Assembly (NCBI RefSeq): GCF_024296925.1
Contig: NZ_CP101125.1
Span: forward strand, 4,776,501 to 4,840,500
DNA length: 64,000 nt
DNA from: Pseudomonas nunensis
GTDB taxonomy: Bacteria > Pseudomonadota > Gammaproteobacteria > Pseudomonadales > Pseudomonadaceae
Direction of reading: 5' to 3'
The first letter of the stretch is position 1; every line of letters starts with the position of its first letter. The notes below the pieces were generated by a model. It saw only the letters and a program-made list of their open reading frames with translations, was not told the origin of the DNA and made no database searches. Shown piece by piece: positions 56,375 to 64,000 of this stretch. A program made the translations under genes and the position numbers.

Positions 56375-57154
56375 TTACTTCTCGACGAACGCACGCTCGA
56401 TCAGGTAATCACCCGGCTCGCGCATCCGCGGCGAAACTTTCAGGCCGAAGCTGTTCAACACTTCGCTGGTTTCATCGAGCATGCTCGGGCTGCCGCACAG
56501 CATGGCGCGGTCGTCCTGCGGGTTGATCGGTGGCAGACCGATGTCGCTGAACAGCTTGCCGCTGCGCATCAGGTCGGTCAGGCGACCTTCGTTCTCGAAC
56601 GGCTCGCGGGTCACGGTCGGGTAGTAGATCAACTTGTCACGCAGGGCCTCGCCGAAGAATTCGTTCTGCGGCAGGTGCTCGGTGATGAATTCGCGGTAAG
56701 CGACTTCGTTGACGTAGCGTACGCCATGGCACAGGATCACTTTTTCGAAACGCTCGTAGGTTTCCGGGTCCTGGATGACGCTCATGAACGGCGCCAGACC
56801 GGTACCGGTGCTGAGCAGGTACAAATGTTTGCCAGGCTTCAAGTCATCCAGCACCAGAGTGCCGGTAGGCTTCTTGCTGATGATGATCTCGTCGCCTTCC
56901 TTCAGATGCTGCAACTGGGAAGTCAGCGGGCCATCAGGCACCTTGATGCTGAAGAACTCGAGATGCTCTTCCCAATTCGGGCTGGCAATCGAGTAAGCAC
57001 GCATAAGCGGGCGGCCGTTGGGCTGTTGCAGGCCGATCATCACGAACTGACCGTTCTCGAAGCGCAGGCCCGGATCGCGGGTGCACTTGAAGCTGAACAG
57101 AGTGTCGTTCCAGTGATGAACACTGAGGACACGCTCGTGGTTCATGTTGCTCAT
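56375..57154 (-). CDS. fpr: Ferredoxin--NADP+ reductase Fpr
   Basis: A 259-residue FAD enzyme that passes electrons between NADPH and ferredoxin or flavodoxin during oxidative and iron stress. FAD site RAYSIASPNW, NADP site TGTGLAPFMSV, C-terminal LIERAFVEK. It is divergent from finR, whose product activates fpr in related pseudomonads; the 136-base gap should hold the FinR site. Confidence 0.96.
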   Translation of the reverse strand: MSNMNHERVLSVHHWNDTLFSFKCTRDPGLRFENGQFVMIGLQQPNGRPLMRAYSIASPNWEEHLEFFSIKVPDGPLTSQLQHLKEGDEIIISKKPTGTLVLDDLKPGKHLYLLSTGTGLAPFMSVIQDPETYERFEKVILCHGVRYVNEVAYREFITEHLPQNEFFGEALRDKLIYYPTVTREPFENEGRLTDLMRSGKLFSDIGLPPINPQDDRAMLCGSPSMLDETSEVLNSFGLKVSPRMREPGDYLIERAFVEK

Positions 57155-57290
57155 GTACGTGGGACTCCTGGAGATTGGGTCTGCGCTGCTCTGCTAGAGA
57201 ACCAGCCGTGCGCAATTGCATCGCATTCTAATGGCAGCCACAATATCTGTTAACTGGATTATTAAGATAAGGGTTATCGGTTATATAGAT

Positions 57291-58217
57291 ATGCGATTTA
57301 CTCTACGTCAACTTCAAGTCTTCGTCGCCGTCGCTCAGCAGGAAAGCGTATCCCGTGCTGCGGGTCTGCTCAACCTCTCGCAATCGGCGGCCAGCACCTC
57401 GATCACCGAGCTAGAGCGTCAGTCCAGCTGCCAGCTGTTCGACCGCGCCGGTAAACGGCTGAGCCTCAACGCCCTCGGAAAACAGCTATTGCCCCAAGCA
57501 GTGGCGCTGCTTGACCAGTCCAAGGAAATCGAAGACCTGCTCAATGGCAAGTCCGGTTTCGGTTCGCTGGCGGTCGGGGCGACCCTGACCATCGGCAATT
57601 ACCTGGCGACGCTGCTGATCGGCAGCTTCATGCAGCGTCACCCGGAAAGCCAGGTCAAGCTGCATGTGCAGAACACCGCCAACATCGTGCAACAAGTCGC
57701 CCACTATGAAATTGATCTGGGTCTAATCGAAGGCGACTGCAGCCACCCGGACATCGAAGTGCAGAGCTGGGTCGAGGATGAACTGGTGGTGTTCTGCGCT
57801 CCGCAGCATCCGCTGGCCAAACGCGGCATCGCGAGCATGGAAGAGCTGAGTCATGAGGCGTGGATCCTGCGCGAGCAAGGCTCGGGCACGCGGCTGACCT
57901 TTGACCAGGCCATGCGTCACCATCGCAGTTCGTTGAACATTCGCCTGGAGTTGGAACACACTGAAGCGATCAAACGCGCAGTGGAATCAGGCTTGGGGAT
58001 TGGCTGCATTTCGCGGCTGGCACTGCGCGATGCGTTCCGCCGCGGCAGCCTGGTGGCGGTGGAGACGCCGGATCTGGACCTGGCGCGGCAGTTCTATTTC
58101 ATCTGGCACAAACAGAAATTTCAGACGCCAGCGATGCGCGAATTCCTCGATCTGTGCCGCGCCTTCACCGCCGGGGTTCAGCGCAGCGACGAGATCGTGC
58201 TGCCGACTATCGCTTAA
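57291..58217 (+). CDS. finR: LysR-type regulator FinR
   Basis: A 308-residue LysR activator with N-terminal winged helix (MRFTLRQLQVFVAVAQQESVSRAAGLLNLSQS seen in parts) and a C-terminal co-inducer domain. In P. putida and P. aeruginosa FinR activates the divergent fpr in response to superoxide; the same arrangement is present here. The ATG at 57291 begins the conserved HTH. Its 3' end overlaps dgkA by 4 bases, convergently. Confidence 0.92.
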   Translation: MRFTLRQLQVFVAVAQQESVSRAAGLLNLSQSAASTSITELERQSSCQLFDRAGKRLSLNALGKQLLPQAVALLDQSKEIEDLLNGKSGFGSLAVGATLTIGNYLATLLIGSFMQRHPESQVKLHVQNTANIVQQVAHYEIDLGLIEGDCSHPDIEVQSWVEDELVVFCAPQHPLAKRGIASMEELSHEAWILREQGSGTRLTFDQAMRHHRSSLNIRLELEHTEAIKRAVESGLGIGCISRLALRDAFRRGSLVAVETPDLDLARQFYFIWHKQKFQTPAMREFLDLCRAFTAGVQRSDEIVLPTIA

Positions 58218-58576
58218 AGCAGGATCACCGCCCACACCAGCGCAATCATGGTCAACGCCACGAATTGCGCAGCGCTGCCCATGTCCTTGGCATTCTTGGA
58301 CAACGGATGCAATTCAAGGGAAATGCGGTCGATGGCCGCTTCTACCGCCGAATTGAGCAATTCGACGATCAACGCCAACAGGCAGACCGCGATCAGCAGC
58401 GCTTGCTCGACGCGGCTGACGTTCAGGAAGAACGAAATCGGAATCAAGATAACGTTGAGCAACACCAGTTGCCGAAAAGCCGCTTCACCGGTGAAGGCTG
58501 CGCGCAGGCCATCCAGCGAGTAGCCGGAGGCGTTGAGGATGCGTTTTAGGCCGGTCTGGCCTTTAAAAGGTGACAT
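58214..58576 (-). CDS. dgkA: Diacylglycerol kinase
   Basis: A 120-residue membrane enzyme that phosphorylates diacylglycerol for lipid recycling. Three membrane helices; the active-site region ELLNSAVEAAIDRIS is present. The start is ATG at 58576 (MSPFKGQTGLKRI); an open frame extends further upstream but its sequence is not part of the family. Confidence 0.95.
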   Translation of the reverse strand: MSPFKGQTGLKRILNASGYSLDGLRAAFTGEAAFRQLVLLNVILIPISFFLNVSRVEQALLIAVCLLALIVELLNSAVEAAIDRISLELHPLSKNAKDMGSAAQFVALTMIALVWAVILL

Positions 58577-58652
58577 AGAGTAGGCAACTGAACCAAAAAG
58601 GAGTGGGAAAGCTAGAGTAAAGAAAGTCAAAAAAGCGTGAATCTGCCGCGCT

Positions 58653-59303
58653 TTAGTGGCTCGAAATTGACTCAAGTTGTTGCAAGAGCAACGCGGCCTG
58701 GGTTCGGGTCCGCACATTCAGCTTGCGGAAGATCGCCGTCACGTGGGCCTTGATCGTCGCTTCGGACACGCTGAGCTCATAGGCAATCTGCTTGTTCAGC
58801 AACCCCTCGCACACCATAGTCAGCACCCGGAACTGCTGGGGCGTCAAGCTCGCAAGCCCCTCACTGGCAGCCTTGGCTTCGGCGGAAACACTGACTGCTT
58901 CAAACGCTTGGGGTGGCCAGAACACGTCGCCATCGAGCACCGCACGTACGGCTTTCTGAATGACGCTCAAGTCGCTCGACTTGGGAATGAAACCGCTGGC
59001 GCCGAATTCCCGGGACTTGACCATGATCGAAGCTTCTTCCTGGGCCGAGATCATGACCACCGGAATCTGCGGGTACTGACCACGCAACAGCACCAGCCCG
59101 GAAAAACCGTAGGCCCCTGGCATGTTCAGGTCCAGCAGCACCAGGTCCCAGTCAGACTTTTCGTCGAGGCGGGTTTCCAGTTCGGCAATACTCGCCACTT
59201 CCACCAGACGCACATCCGGGCCCAGGCCCAGGGTCAACGCTTGGTGCAGCGCACTACGAAAAAGAGGGTGGTCATCGGCAATCAGGATTTCGTATGTGGC
59301 CAT
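58653..59303 (-). CDS. erdR: LuxR/NarL-family response regulator ErdR
   Basis: A 216-residue regulator: receiver domain with phospho-acceptor Asp58 (VLLDLNMPG) and a C-terminal LuxR-type HTH (LTPQQFRVLTMVCEGLLNKQIAYELSVSEATIKAHVTAIFRKL, seen in parts). Gene order erdR-dgkA matches P. aeruginosa PA3604-PA3603. ErdR controls ethanol and acetate use there. The 209-base gap upstream has no gene. Confidence 0.92.
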   Translation of the reverse strand: MATYEILIADDHPLFRSALHQALTLGLGPDVRLVEVASIAELETRLDEKSDWDLVLLDLNMPGAYGFSGLVLLRGQYPQIPVVMISAQEEASIMVKSREFGASGFIPKSSDLSVIQKAVRAVLDGDVFWPPQAFEAVSVSAEAKAASEGLASLTPQQFRVLTMVCEGLLNKQIAYELSVSEATIKAHVTAIFRKLNVRTRTQAALLLQQLESISSH

Positions 59304-59512
59304 TTTTCAAATGATCCTGTTTTTCAAACAACTCAAGGTGCAGCCACGGAGCTGCACCAACAGGGCGCGTTCAACGCCAATTACGTGGCAATCACGTAAA
59401 GAAGTCGGCGTATCAAACTTTGGCCGCGCCCTAATCGGCGCCAAGCATGCCCAGCGAAGTCAGGGTGGTCAAGGTGCGTGGCCGCTACAGTTCTTTGCAG
59501 TATGGGCGACAA

Positions 59513-60271
59513 TCAGCCGATAGCCGGCGCCGTGTTCTGCACAAAAGGCATCAGCTCGGCGTGGGCCGGCGTTTCGACATTCATATCCAACTGGTGCTTG
59601 GCGTCCAGGTAATGCTGGCTGAACACATCGAAGTAAGCATCAAGAGCCGATGCCGCGTCGGTATCGCCCGCCAGATCCAGGCACAAAGCGGCCACTTCGG
59701 CGGTGCACAGGTGCTCGCTGCGGGTCGAGCGGCGCAAGCGATAACGCGAGAGTTTCTCCGGGAGCAGGCTGAGGATTGGCAACCGGTCAAAATAAGGGCT
59801 TTTGCGGAAAATCTTCCGGGCTTCGGTCCAAGTGGCGTCCAGCAGGATGAACAACGGGCGCTTGGCGCTATCGGCGGCGACGCTGTTGGTCACGCGTTCG
59901 GGCTCGACGTACTCGCCCGGAAACACCAGATACGGTTGCCATTGCGGGTCGGCCAACAGATCCAGCAGTTGCTGATCGACTTCGGTACGCGACCAAATGA
60001 ACGCATGGTTATCGCGGACCACATCGGCGATCAGCCAGCCGGTGTTACTCGGCTTGAACACTTCCTTGTTGGTCATGATCAGGCACACGCCGGAGCGGGT
60101 CTCGACCTGCGGGCGCCAGGCGCACAGGCAATGGCTCTCGATCACCCGGCAGGCACGGCAACGCGGCGCCCGCCAGCCACGAGCCTGAATCGGCTTGATG
60201 CCTTCCTCTTCGCGCTGATCGCGCAAGCGGGCCACGGCGTTGACCGCAAAGTGGGCAGGAACGGAATTCAT
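59513..60271 (-). CDS. tRNA-uridine aminocarboxypropyltransferase (DTW domain)
   Basis: A 252-residue DTW-domain enzyme that makes acp3U in tRNA. N-terminal zinc cysteines CRACRVIESHCLC, and the motif LLDATWTEARKIF. The ATG at 60271 is preferred over a TTG nine bases upstream. Its position between erdR and the recA region matches P. aeruginosa PA3606. Confidence 0.9.
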   Translation of the reverse strand: MNSVPAHFAVNAVARLRDQREEEGIKPIQARGWRAPRCRACRVIESHCLCAWRPQVETRSGVCLIMTNKEVFKPSNTGWLIADVVRDNHAFIWSRTEVDQQLLDLLADPQWQPYLVFPGEYVEPERVTNSVAADSAKRPLFILLDATWTEARKIFRKSPYFDRLPILSLLPEKLSRYRLRRSTRSEHLCTAEVAALCLDLAGDTDAASALDAYFDVFSQHYLDAKHQLDMNVETPAHAELMPFVQNTAPAIG

Positions 60272-60461
60272 CGCAGGCAACGCCGACAGGCAAGGAAAAT
60301 CGACACAAAAAACACTCGGAAAGGCAGAAAGTGCCGGCAGTTTATCAGAGCGGCCGGCGCAAGCCTGTACCGTCCGGGCCCGCTCCCCTATAATTCGCCG
60401 CCACTGAACGCACAGTCATGTGACGGGTCGAAACCACCAGTCACTGAACCAGGAGAGTTTC

Positions 60462-60887
60462 ATGCTGCGCCTTATCGTTCCCACCGCTGCCATTTTGCTG
60501 GCGTCGTCCTTCAGCGCTCAGGCTGCTTCCTTGAGTGAGCAGAACCTCAACAGAGAGCTGCGAAACGTCGCCGTACAAAGCAGCGTCGGCACGCCTCGGG
60601 CGATCAACGAGGACATTCTCGATCAGGGCTACACCGTTGAAGGCAATACGCTGATCAACCACCTGAGCGTACAAAGCAGCCACGCCGACAAGATGCGCGC
60701 CGATCCGAAAGCCGTGTATTTCCAGTTGGGTGCCTCGGTCTGCAACAACCCATCGTTCCGCAAACTGATGGCCAAGGGCGCCGTCATGCGTTACGACTTC
60801 ACTGAAGTGAAGACCAACCGCTCCGTCGGCTCCGCCAGCTATCAGGAATCGGATTGCCCGAAAGCCACCCCGGCCAAGAAGAAGTAA
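60462..60887 (+). CDS. PA3611-like secreted protein
   Basis: A 141-residue protein with a signal peptide (MLRLIVPTAAILLASSFSAQAA). It resembles the PA3611 family, called a quorum-regulated virulence factor in P. aeruginosa; gene order supports the match. Function not established here. AGGAGAG precedes the ATG at 60462. Its stop is directly next to the stop of the opposite gene. Confidence 0.8.
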   Translation: MLRLIVPTAAILLASSFSAQAASLSEQNLNRELRNVAVQSSVGTPRAINEDILDQGYTVEGNTLINHLSVQSSHADKMRADPKAVYFQLGASVCNNPSFRKLMAKGAVMRYDFTEVKTNRSVGSASYQESDCPKATPAKKK

Positions 60888-61082
60888 TCATCTGGAATTG
60901 GCGCGCCGCTGTTCATCCTCGGCGCGCAGTTCTGCCAGCAAGGCCTGCAAATATCGCGAACGGCGCTCGCCACCGCCCAGACGCCGGCAGCACTCCTCTT
61001 CAAGACTCAAATGATTGGTCTCTGCTGACGATTTCAATAATCGATACAGTTGCGCATCGATCTCCAGAATCAATCTGGCCAT
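60888..61082 (-). CDS. Small ribbon-helix-helix-like protein
   Basis: A 64-residue basic protein: RLILEIDAQLYRLLKSSAETNHLSLEEECCRRL looks like an Arc/MetJ-type ribbon-helix-helix. It would bind DNA. A protein of this kind is found beside PA3611 in P. aeruginosa. It ends one base from the opposite gene's stop. Confidence 0.75.
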   Translation of the reverse strand: MARLILEIDAQLYRLLKSSAETNHLSLEEECCRRLGGGERRSRYLQALLAELRAEDEQRRANSR

Positions 61083-61550
61083 GATTTCCCGCCTCCCTGC
61101 ACACCCAAATCCCTGAATAGCTTGAACGTTGCGTACTGCCTTTGACGCAAAGTTGTCGTGTCACGCCTGTAACTTAGTAAATCAGAGCCACGGCCTCCGG
61201 GCTTGCGTTCTGACGAGCGGTGAAACCACCTTGCAAATCGTCAATAAGCGGTTGCCATGAAAGACTTTGCGGCGCAATGATCAAGTCAGCGCAAATCACC
61301 GCGAAGGTCTAGATTCAGAGTAGTCGTGTTCACTTTTGAGGGTGGGAAAGGGGCCGCCCGTTACGCGTCCTGTTGTGCGAATGTTTCTTTCATCCAAGGG
61401 AAAAACAGAGCCTGTATGGATGACCCGATTGCAATTCGGGTCAGGTGGATCGCCCAAGCAAGGGCTTGGGCAGACAGCGACACAAGGGGTGTCGCGGCAC
61501 TGACGACTGTTTTGTCGGGGCCAAGGGTTCTGTGCATAAGGAGAAGTTGA
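61083..61550 (+). promoter_or_regulatory. Long intergenic region with hairpin-rich leader
   Basis: No convincing gene in 468 bases. Four consecutive stem-loops are seen: 61421-61443 (8 bp), 61452-61471 (8 bp, loop AAGG), 61477-61495 (7 bp, loop AAGGG) and 61504-61517 (4 bp). They end 33 bases before the LOG gene start, which has AAGGAG at 61538. It is probably the leader of that gene or a small RNA. Confidence 0.5.
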
Positions 61551-62669
61551 ATGCCTTACCAACCGAATGACCTCCTCAGCCGTCATTTCGAAGAAAGCGG
61601 CCACGACCTCACCAGCAAGGTCGAAGAGCAACTCAACCTGGTTTCACCCAACAGCCCTAACATTCCGATTTACCGCGACATGATCCTGACCGTGCTGCGC
61701 ATGGCCCAGGAAGATCACAACCGCTGGAATGCCAAGATTACCCTGCAGGCCTTGCGTGAACTGGAGCATGCGTTTCGTGTGCTGGAACAGTTCAAGGGCC
61801 GACGCAAAGTCACTGTATTCGGATCGGCTCGCACGCCGATTGAACATCCGCTGTATGGCATGGCCCGGGAACTCGGCGCCGCGTTGGCGCGTTCGGACCT
61901 GATGGTCATCACCGGTGCCGGTGGCGGCATCATGGCAGCGGCCCACGAAGGCGCCGGCCTGGAACACAGCCTGGGGTTCAATATCACCCTGCCCTTCGAG
62001 CAGCATGCCAACCCTACCGTCCAGGGCACCACCAACCTGCTGTCCTTCCACTTCTTCTTTACCCGCAAGCTTTTCTTCGTCAAGGAAGCCGATGCGCTGG
62101 TCTTGTGCCCGGGCGGTTTCGGTACGCTGGACGAAGCGCTGGAAGTGCTGACCCTGATCCAGACCGGGAAAAGCCCACTGGTGCCGGTGGTGTTGCTGGA
62201 TACGCCGGGTGGTACGTTCTGGCAAGGTGCGCTGGATTTCATCCACCATCAACTGGAGGAAAACCGCTACATCCTGCCCACCGACATGAAGCTGGTAAGC
62301 CTGGTCTACAGCGCCGAAGAGGCAGTGGCGCAGATCAACCAGTTCTACAACAACTTCCATTCCAGCCGCTGGCTCAAGCATCAGTTCGTGATTCGCATGA
62401 ATCACCCACTCAGCGACGGAGCGCTCGAACACATGCAAACGGCTTTCGCCGATTTGTGCCTGAGCGACCACTTCCATCAGCATGTCTATAACGGCGAGGA
62501 GCACGATGAGCCGCAGTTCAGCCATCTGGCGCGCTTGGCCTTCACCTTTAATGCCCGTGATCATGGGCGCCTGCGAGAGTTGGTGGACTACATCAACCTC
62601 CCGGAAAACTGGGCGCAGCCCAAACCCCAGGCGCAGCAACGCACACGGGAACCGTCAAAAGTGACGTAA
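61551..62669 (+). CDS. LOG-family protein
   Basis: A 372-residue Rossmann-fold protein of the LOG group, larger than the plant-type cytokinin riboside phosphohydrolases. The nucleotide site ITGAGGGIMAAAHEGA and the family signature PGGFGTLDEALE are present. It may cleave nucleoside 5'-monophosphates (like PpnN), but the substrate is unknown. AAGGAG precedes the ATG at 61551; the gene has a long hairpin-rich leader. Confidence 0.88.
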   Translation: MPYQPNDLLSRHFEESGHDLTSKVEEQLNLVSPNSPNIPIYRDMILTVLRMAQEDHNRWNAKITLQALRELEHAFRVLEQFKGRRKVTVFGSARTPIEHPLYGMARELGAALARSDLMVITGAGGGIMAAAHEGAGLEHSLGFNITLPFEQHANPTVQGTTNLLSFHFFFTRKLFFVKEADALVLCPGGFGTLDEALEVLTLIQTGKSPLVPVVLLDTPGGTFWQGALDFIHHQLEENRYILPTDMKLVSLVYSAEEAVAQINQFYNNFHSSRWLKHQFVIRMNHPLSDGALEHMQTAFADLCLSDHFHQHVYNGEEHDEPQFSHLARLAFTFNARDHGRLRELVDYINLPENWAQPKPQAQQRTREPSKVT

Positions 62670-62679
62670 ATAACAGGCA

Positions 62680-62719
62680 AAAAAAAACGGCCCGCTATCG
62701 AAATAGCGGGCCGTTTTTA
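62680..62719. terminator. Bidirectional terminator between LOG gene and recX
   Basis: Perfect stem aaaaaacggcccgctat / atagcgggccgttttt, between convergent genes. Confidence 0.93.
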
Positions 62720-62720
62720 T

Positions 62721-63188
62721 TTAATCGTCCATCCCTCGACCGCTGAACAAGCGGTTGATCATCTCCATGGAAAACCCCCGATAAGCCAGGAAACGCCCTT
62801 GTTTGGCACGTTCGCGCATGTCTATCGGTAAATGCCCGGCAAATTTGCGCCGCCAGGTGTCTTCCAGTTGTTCGTGCCAGTTGATACCGCTCTCGCGCAA
62901 GGCGAGCTCGATATCGTTACGTTGCAGGCCGCGCTGGCTCAGTTCTTCGCGAATACGCAAAGGCCCGTAGCCGGAGCGGGCACGGTAGGAAACGAAGCTT
63001 TCGAGGTAACGGGATTCGGACAGCAGGCCCTCTTCCGTCAACCGGTCGAGTGCTGTGTCGATCATTTCAGGGAGGGCGCCGCGCTGACGCAGTTTACGCG
63101 TCAGCTCGACTCGACCGTGCTCGCGTCGTGCGAGCAGGTCCATTGCGGTTCGCCGCACCGCGACGAGTGTATCGAGTACGGCGGTCAT
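62721..63188 (-). CDS. recX: Regulatory protein RecX
   Basis: A 155-residue modulator that blocks RecA filament growth. Family segment [21 protein letters not shown], then three-helix repeats. It lies 8 bases after recA on the same strand and is likely made by readthrough from the recA transcript. Confidence 0.96.
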   Translation of the reverse strand: MTAVLDTLVAVRRTAMDLLARREHGRVELTRKLRQRGALPEMIDTALDRLTEEGLLSESRYLESFVSYRARSGYGPLRIREELSQRGLQRNDIELALRESGINWHEQLEDTWRRKFAGHLPIDMRERAKQGRFLAYRGFSMEMINRLFSGRGMDD

Positions 63189-63196
63189 CGGATCAA

Positions 63197-64000
63197 TCAG
63201 ATATCAGCGTCAGCCAGGTCATCAGCAGTCTCTTTGACTGGCGATGCTTTGACGTCCGGTGCTGGAGTCAGCAGCTTGTCGCGCAGTTGCTTCTCGAGCT
63301 TCGCGGCGATTTCCGGATTGTCCGCCAGGAACTTGGCCGAGTTGGCCTTGCCCTGACCGATCTTGGTGCCTTCATAGGCATACCAGGCACCGGACTTCTC
63401 GACGAAACCGTGCAGCACACCCAGGTCGATCATCTCGCCGTTGAGGTAGATGCCCTTGCCGTAAAGAATCTGGAACTCGGCCTGACGGAACGGCGAAGCA
63501 ACCTTGTTCTTCACAACCTTGACGCGGGTTTCGCTACCGACAACCTCGTCACCTTCTTTCACCGCGCCAGTACGGCGGATATCCAAACGAACCGAAGCGT
63601 AGAACTTCAGCGCGTTACCACCGGTGGTGGTTTCCGGGCTGCCGAACATCACGCCGATTTTCATACGGATCTGGTTGATGAAGATAACCAGGCAGTTGGC
63701 GTTCTTGATGTTACCGGTGATTTTACGCAGCGCCTGGGACATCAGACGGGCTTGCAGGCCCACGTGCATGTCACCCATTTCGCCTTCGATCTCGGCCTTT
63801 GGCACCAAGGCGGCTACGGAGTCGACGATGATCACGTCAACCGCGTTGGAACGCACCAGCATGTCGGTGATTTCCAGAGCCTGCTCGCCGGTGTCTGGCT
63901 GGGAAACCAGCAGGTCGTCGACGTTGACGCCCAGTTTGCCGGCGTACTCAGGGTCGAGGGCGTGTTCGGCGTCGACGAATGCGCAGGTCGCGCCGGCTTT
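63197..64000 (-). CDS. recA: Recombinase RecA, C-terminal part
   Basis: The frame is open to the right edge, so the N-terminus with Walker A lies outside. Present are the region before Walker B ([20 protein letters not shown]), Walker [18 protein letters not shown], the L1 segment EGEMGD, L2 [27 protein letters not shown] and the C-terminal domain. About 267 residues of a protein near 352 are visible. It is the central SOS and recombination ATPase; dinG and dinB in this window are expected targets of its response. Confidence 0.99.
   Translation of the reverse strand, partial: KAGATCAFVDAEHALDPEYAGKLGVNVDDLLVSQPDTGEQALEITDMLVRSNAVDVIIVDSVAALVPKAEIEGEMGDMHVGLQARLMSQALRKITGNIKNANCLVIFINQIRMKIGVMFGSPETTTGGNALKFYASVRLDIRRTGAVKEGDEVVGSETRVKVVKNKVASPFRQAEFQILYGKGIYLNGEMIDLGVLHGFVEKSGAWYAYEGTKIGQGKANSAKFLADNPEIAAKLEKQLRDKLLTPAPDVKASPVKETADDLADADI

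Noticed and set aside
61326..61550. 74-codon open frame before the LOG gene
   Set aside because: No ribosome site, unlikely composition, and the hairpins in the same stretch give a better account.

Overview
This 64 kb window is chromosomal DNA from a Pseudomonas of the fluorescens complex. The evidence is the high-GC codon use, the many copies of the fluorescens-type REP element (cores gtgggagcgggcttgctcgcgaa and gtaggagcgaggcttgcccgcgaag), and gene orders shared with other pseudomonads: an aot-like basic amino acid transporter, mprF with a VirJ-type hydrolase, fpr opposite finR, and dgkA/erdR/DTW protein leading to a LOG protein, recX and recA. Most of the window is core genome. Both ends cut genes: nhaA on the left, recA on the right.

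Layout. 1-3.3 kb: end of nhaA, a short S-type pyocin-like toxin with a colicin E3-type rRNase domain and its immunity gene, a slyB-like lipoprotein and a small membrane protein. 3.3-16.8 kb: pdxH, an OmpA-family lipoprotein with Trp-rich repeats and a Lys/Ala tail, an EstB-like serine hydrolase, a GH50 agarase-like glycosidase, dinG with a LexA box, a CopD-like protein, a collagen-like secreted protein coupled to a DUF1145 gene, tandem OmpA/TSP3 lipoproteins, and a group of small genes including two SEC-C proteins. 17-21 kb: an isochorismatase-fold protein, a glutathione transferase and the acyl-homoserine lactone acylase quiP. 21.3-31.8 kb: a four-gene ligase-associated DNA repair set (MBL exonuclease, ATP-dependent ligase, Lhr-type helicase, PdeM nuclease) whose two halves are separated by a five-gene basic amino acid ABC transporter operon. 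32-42 kb: dcd, a cold-shock gene, a YwqK/MORN-repeat protein, a DUF481 protein, an alkyltransferase-like protein, ampG, proS, a lipoprotein and dinB with a LexA box. 42.4-42.9 kb: two identical initiator tRNA genes with near-identical promoters and terminators. 43-47 kb: mprF-virJ. 47.3-48.7 kb: a RelE/Phd toxin-antitoxin pair and about 0.8 kb of largely empty DNA. 48.7-56.2 kb: kup, rimO, an acetyltransferase, a pseudouridine synthase-like gene with a changed active site, yehS, rhlG and trmO. 56.3-64 kb: fpr/finR, dgkA, erdR, a DTW-domain tRNA modification enzyme, a PA3611-like secreted protein, a LOG-family protein behind a hairpin-rich leader, recX and recA.

How the genes fit together. DNA damage functions recur: dinG and dinB carry LexA-type sites, recA/recX are present, and so are the four-gene ligase set and an ATL protein. 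Envelope functions also recur: OmpA-like lipoproteins, MprF with its lipid hydrolase partner, AmpG, and SlyB. The most unusual items are the short rRNase bacteriocin lacking an obvious receptor-binding domain, the split repair cassette, the agarase-like enzyme with an internal low-complexity insert, the hairpin array before the LOG gene, and the long palindromic repeats at 54.3 and 56.2 kb. Functional names come from reading the sequences and from knowledge of the families; no database search was run.
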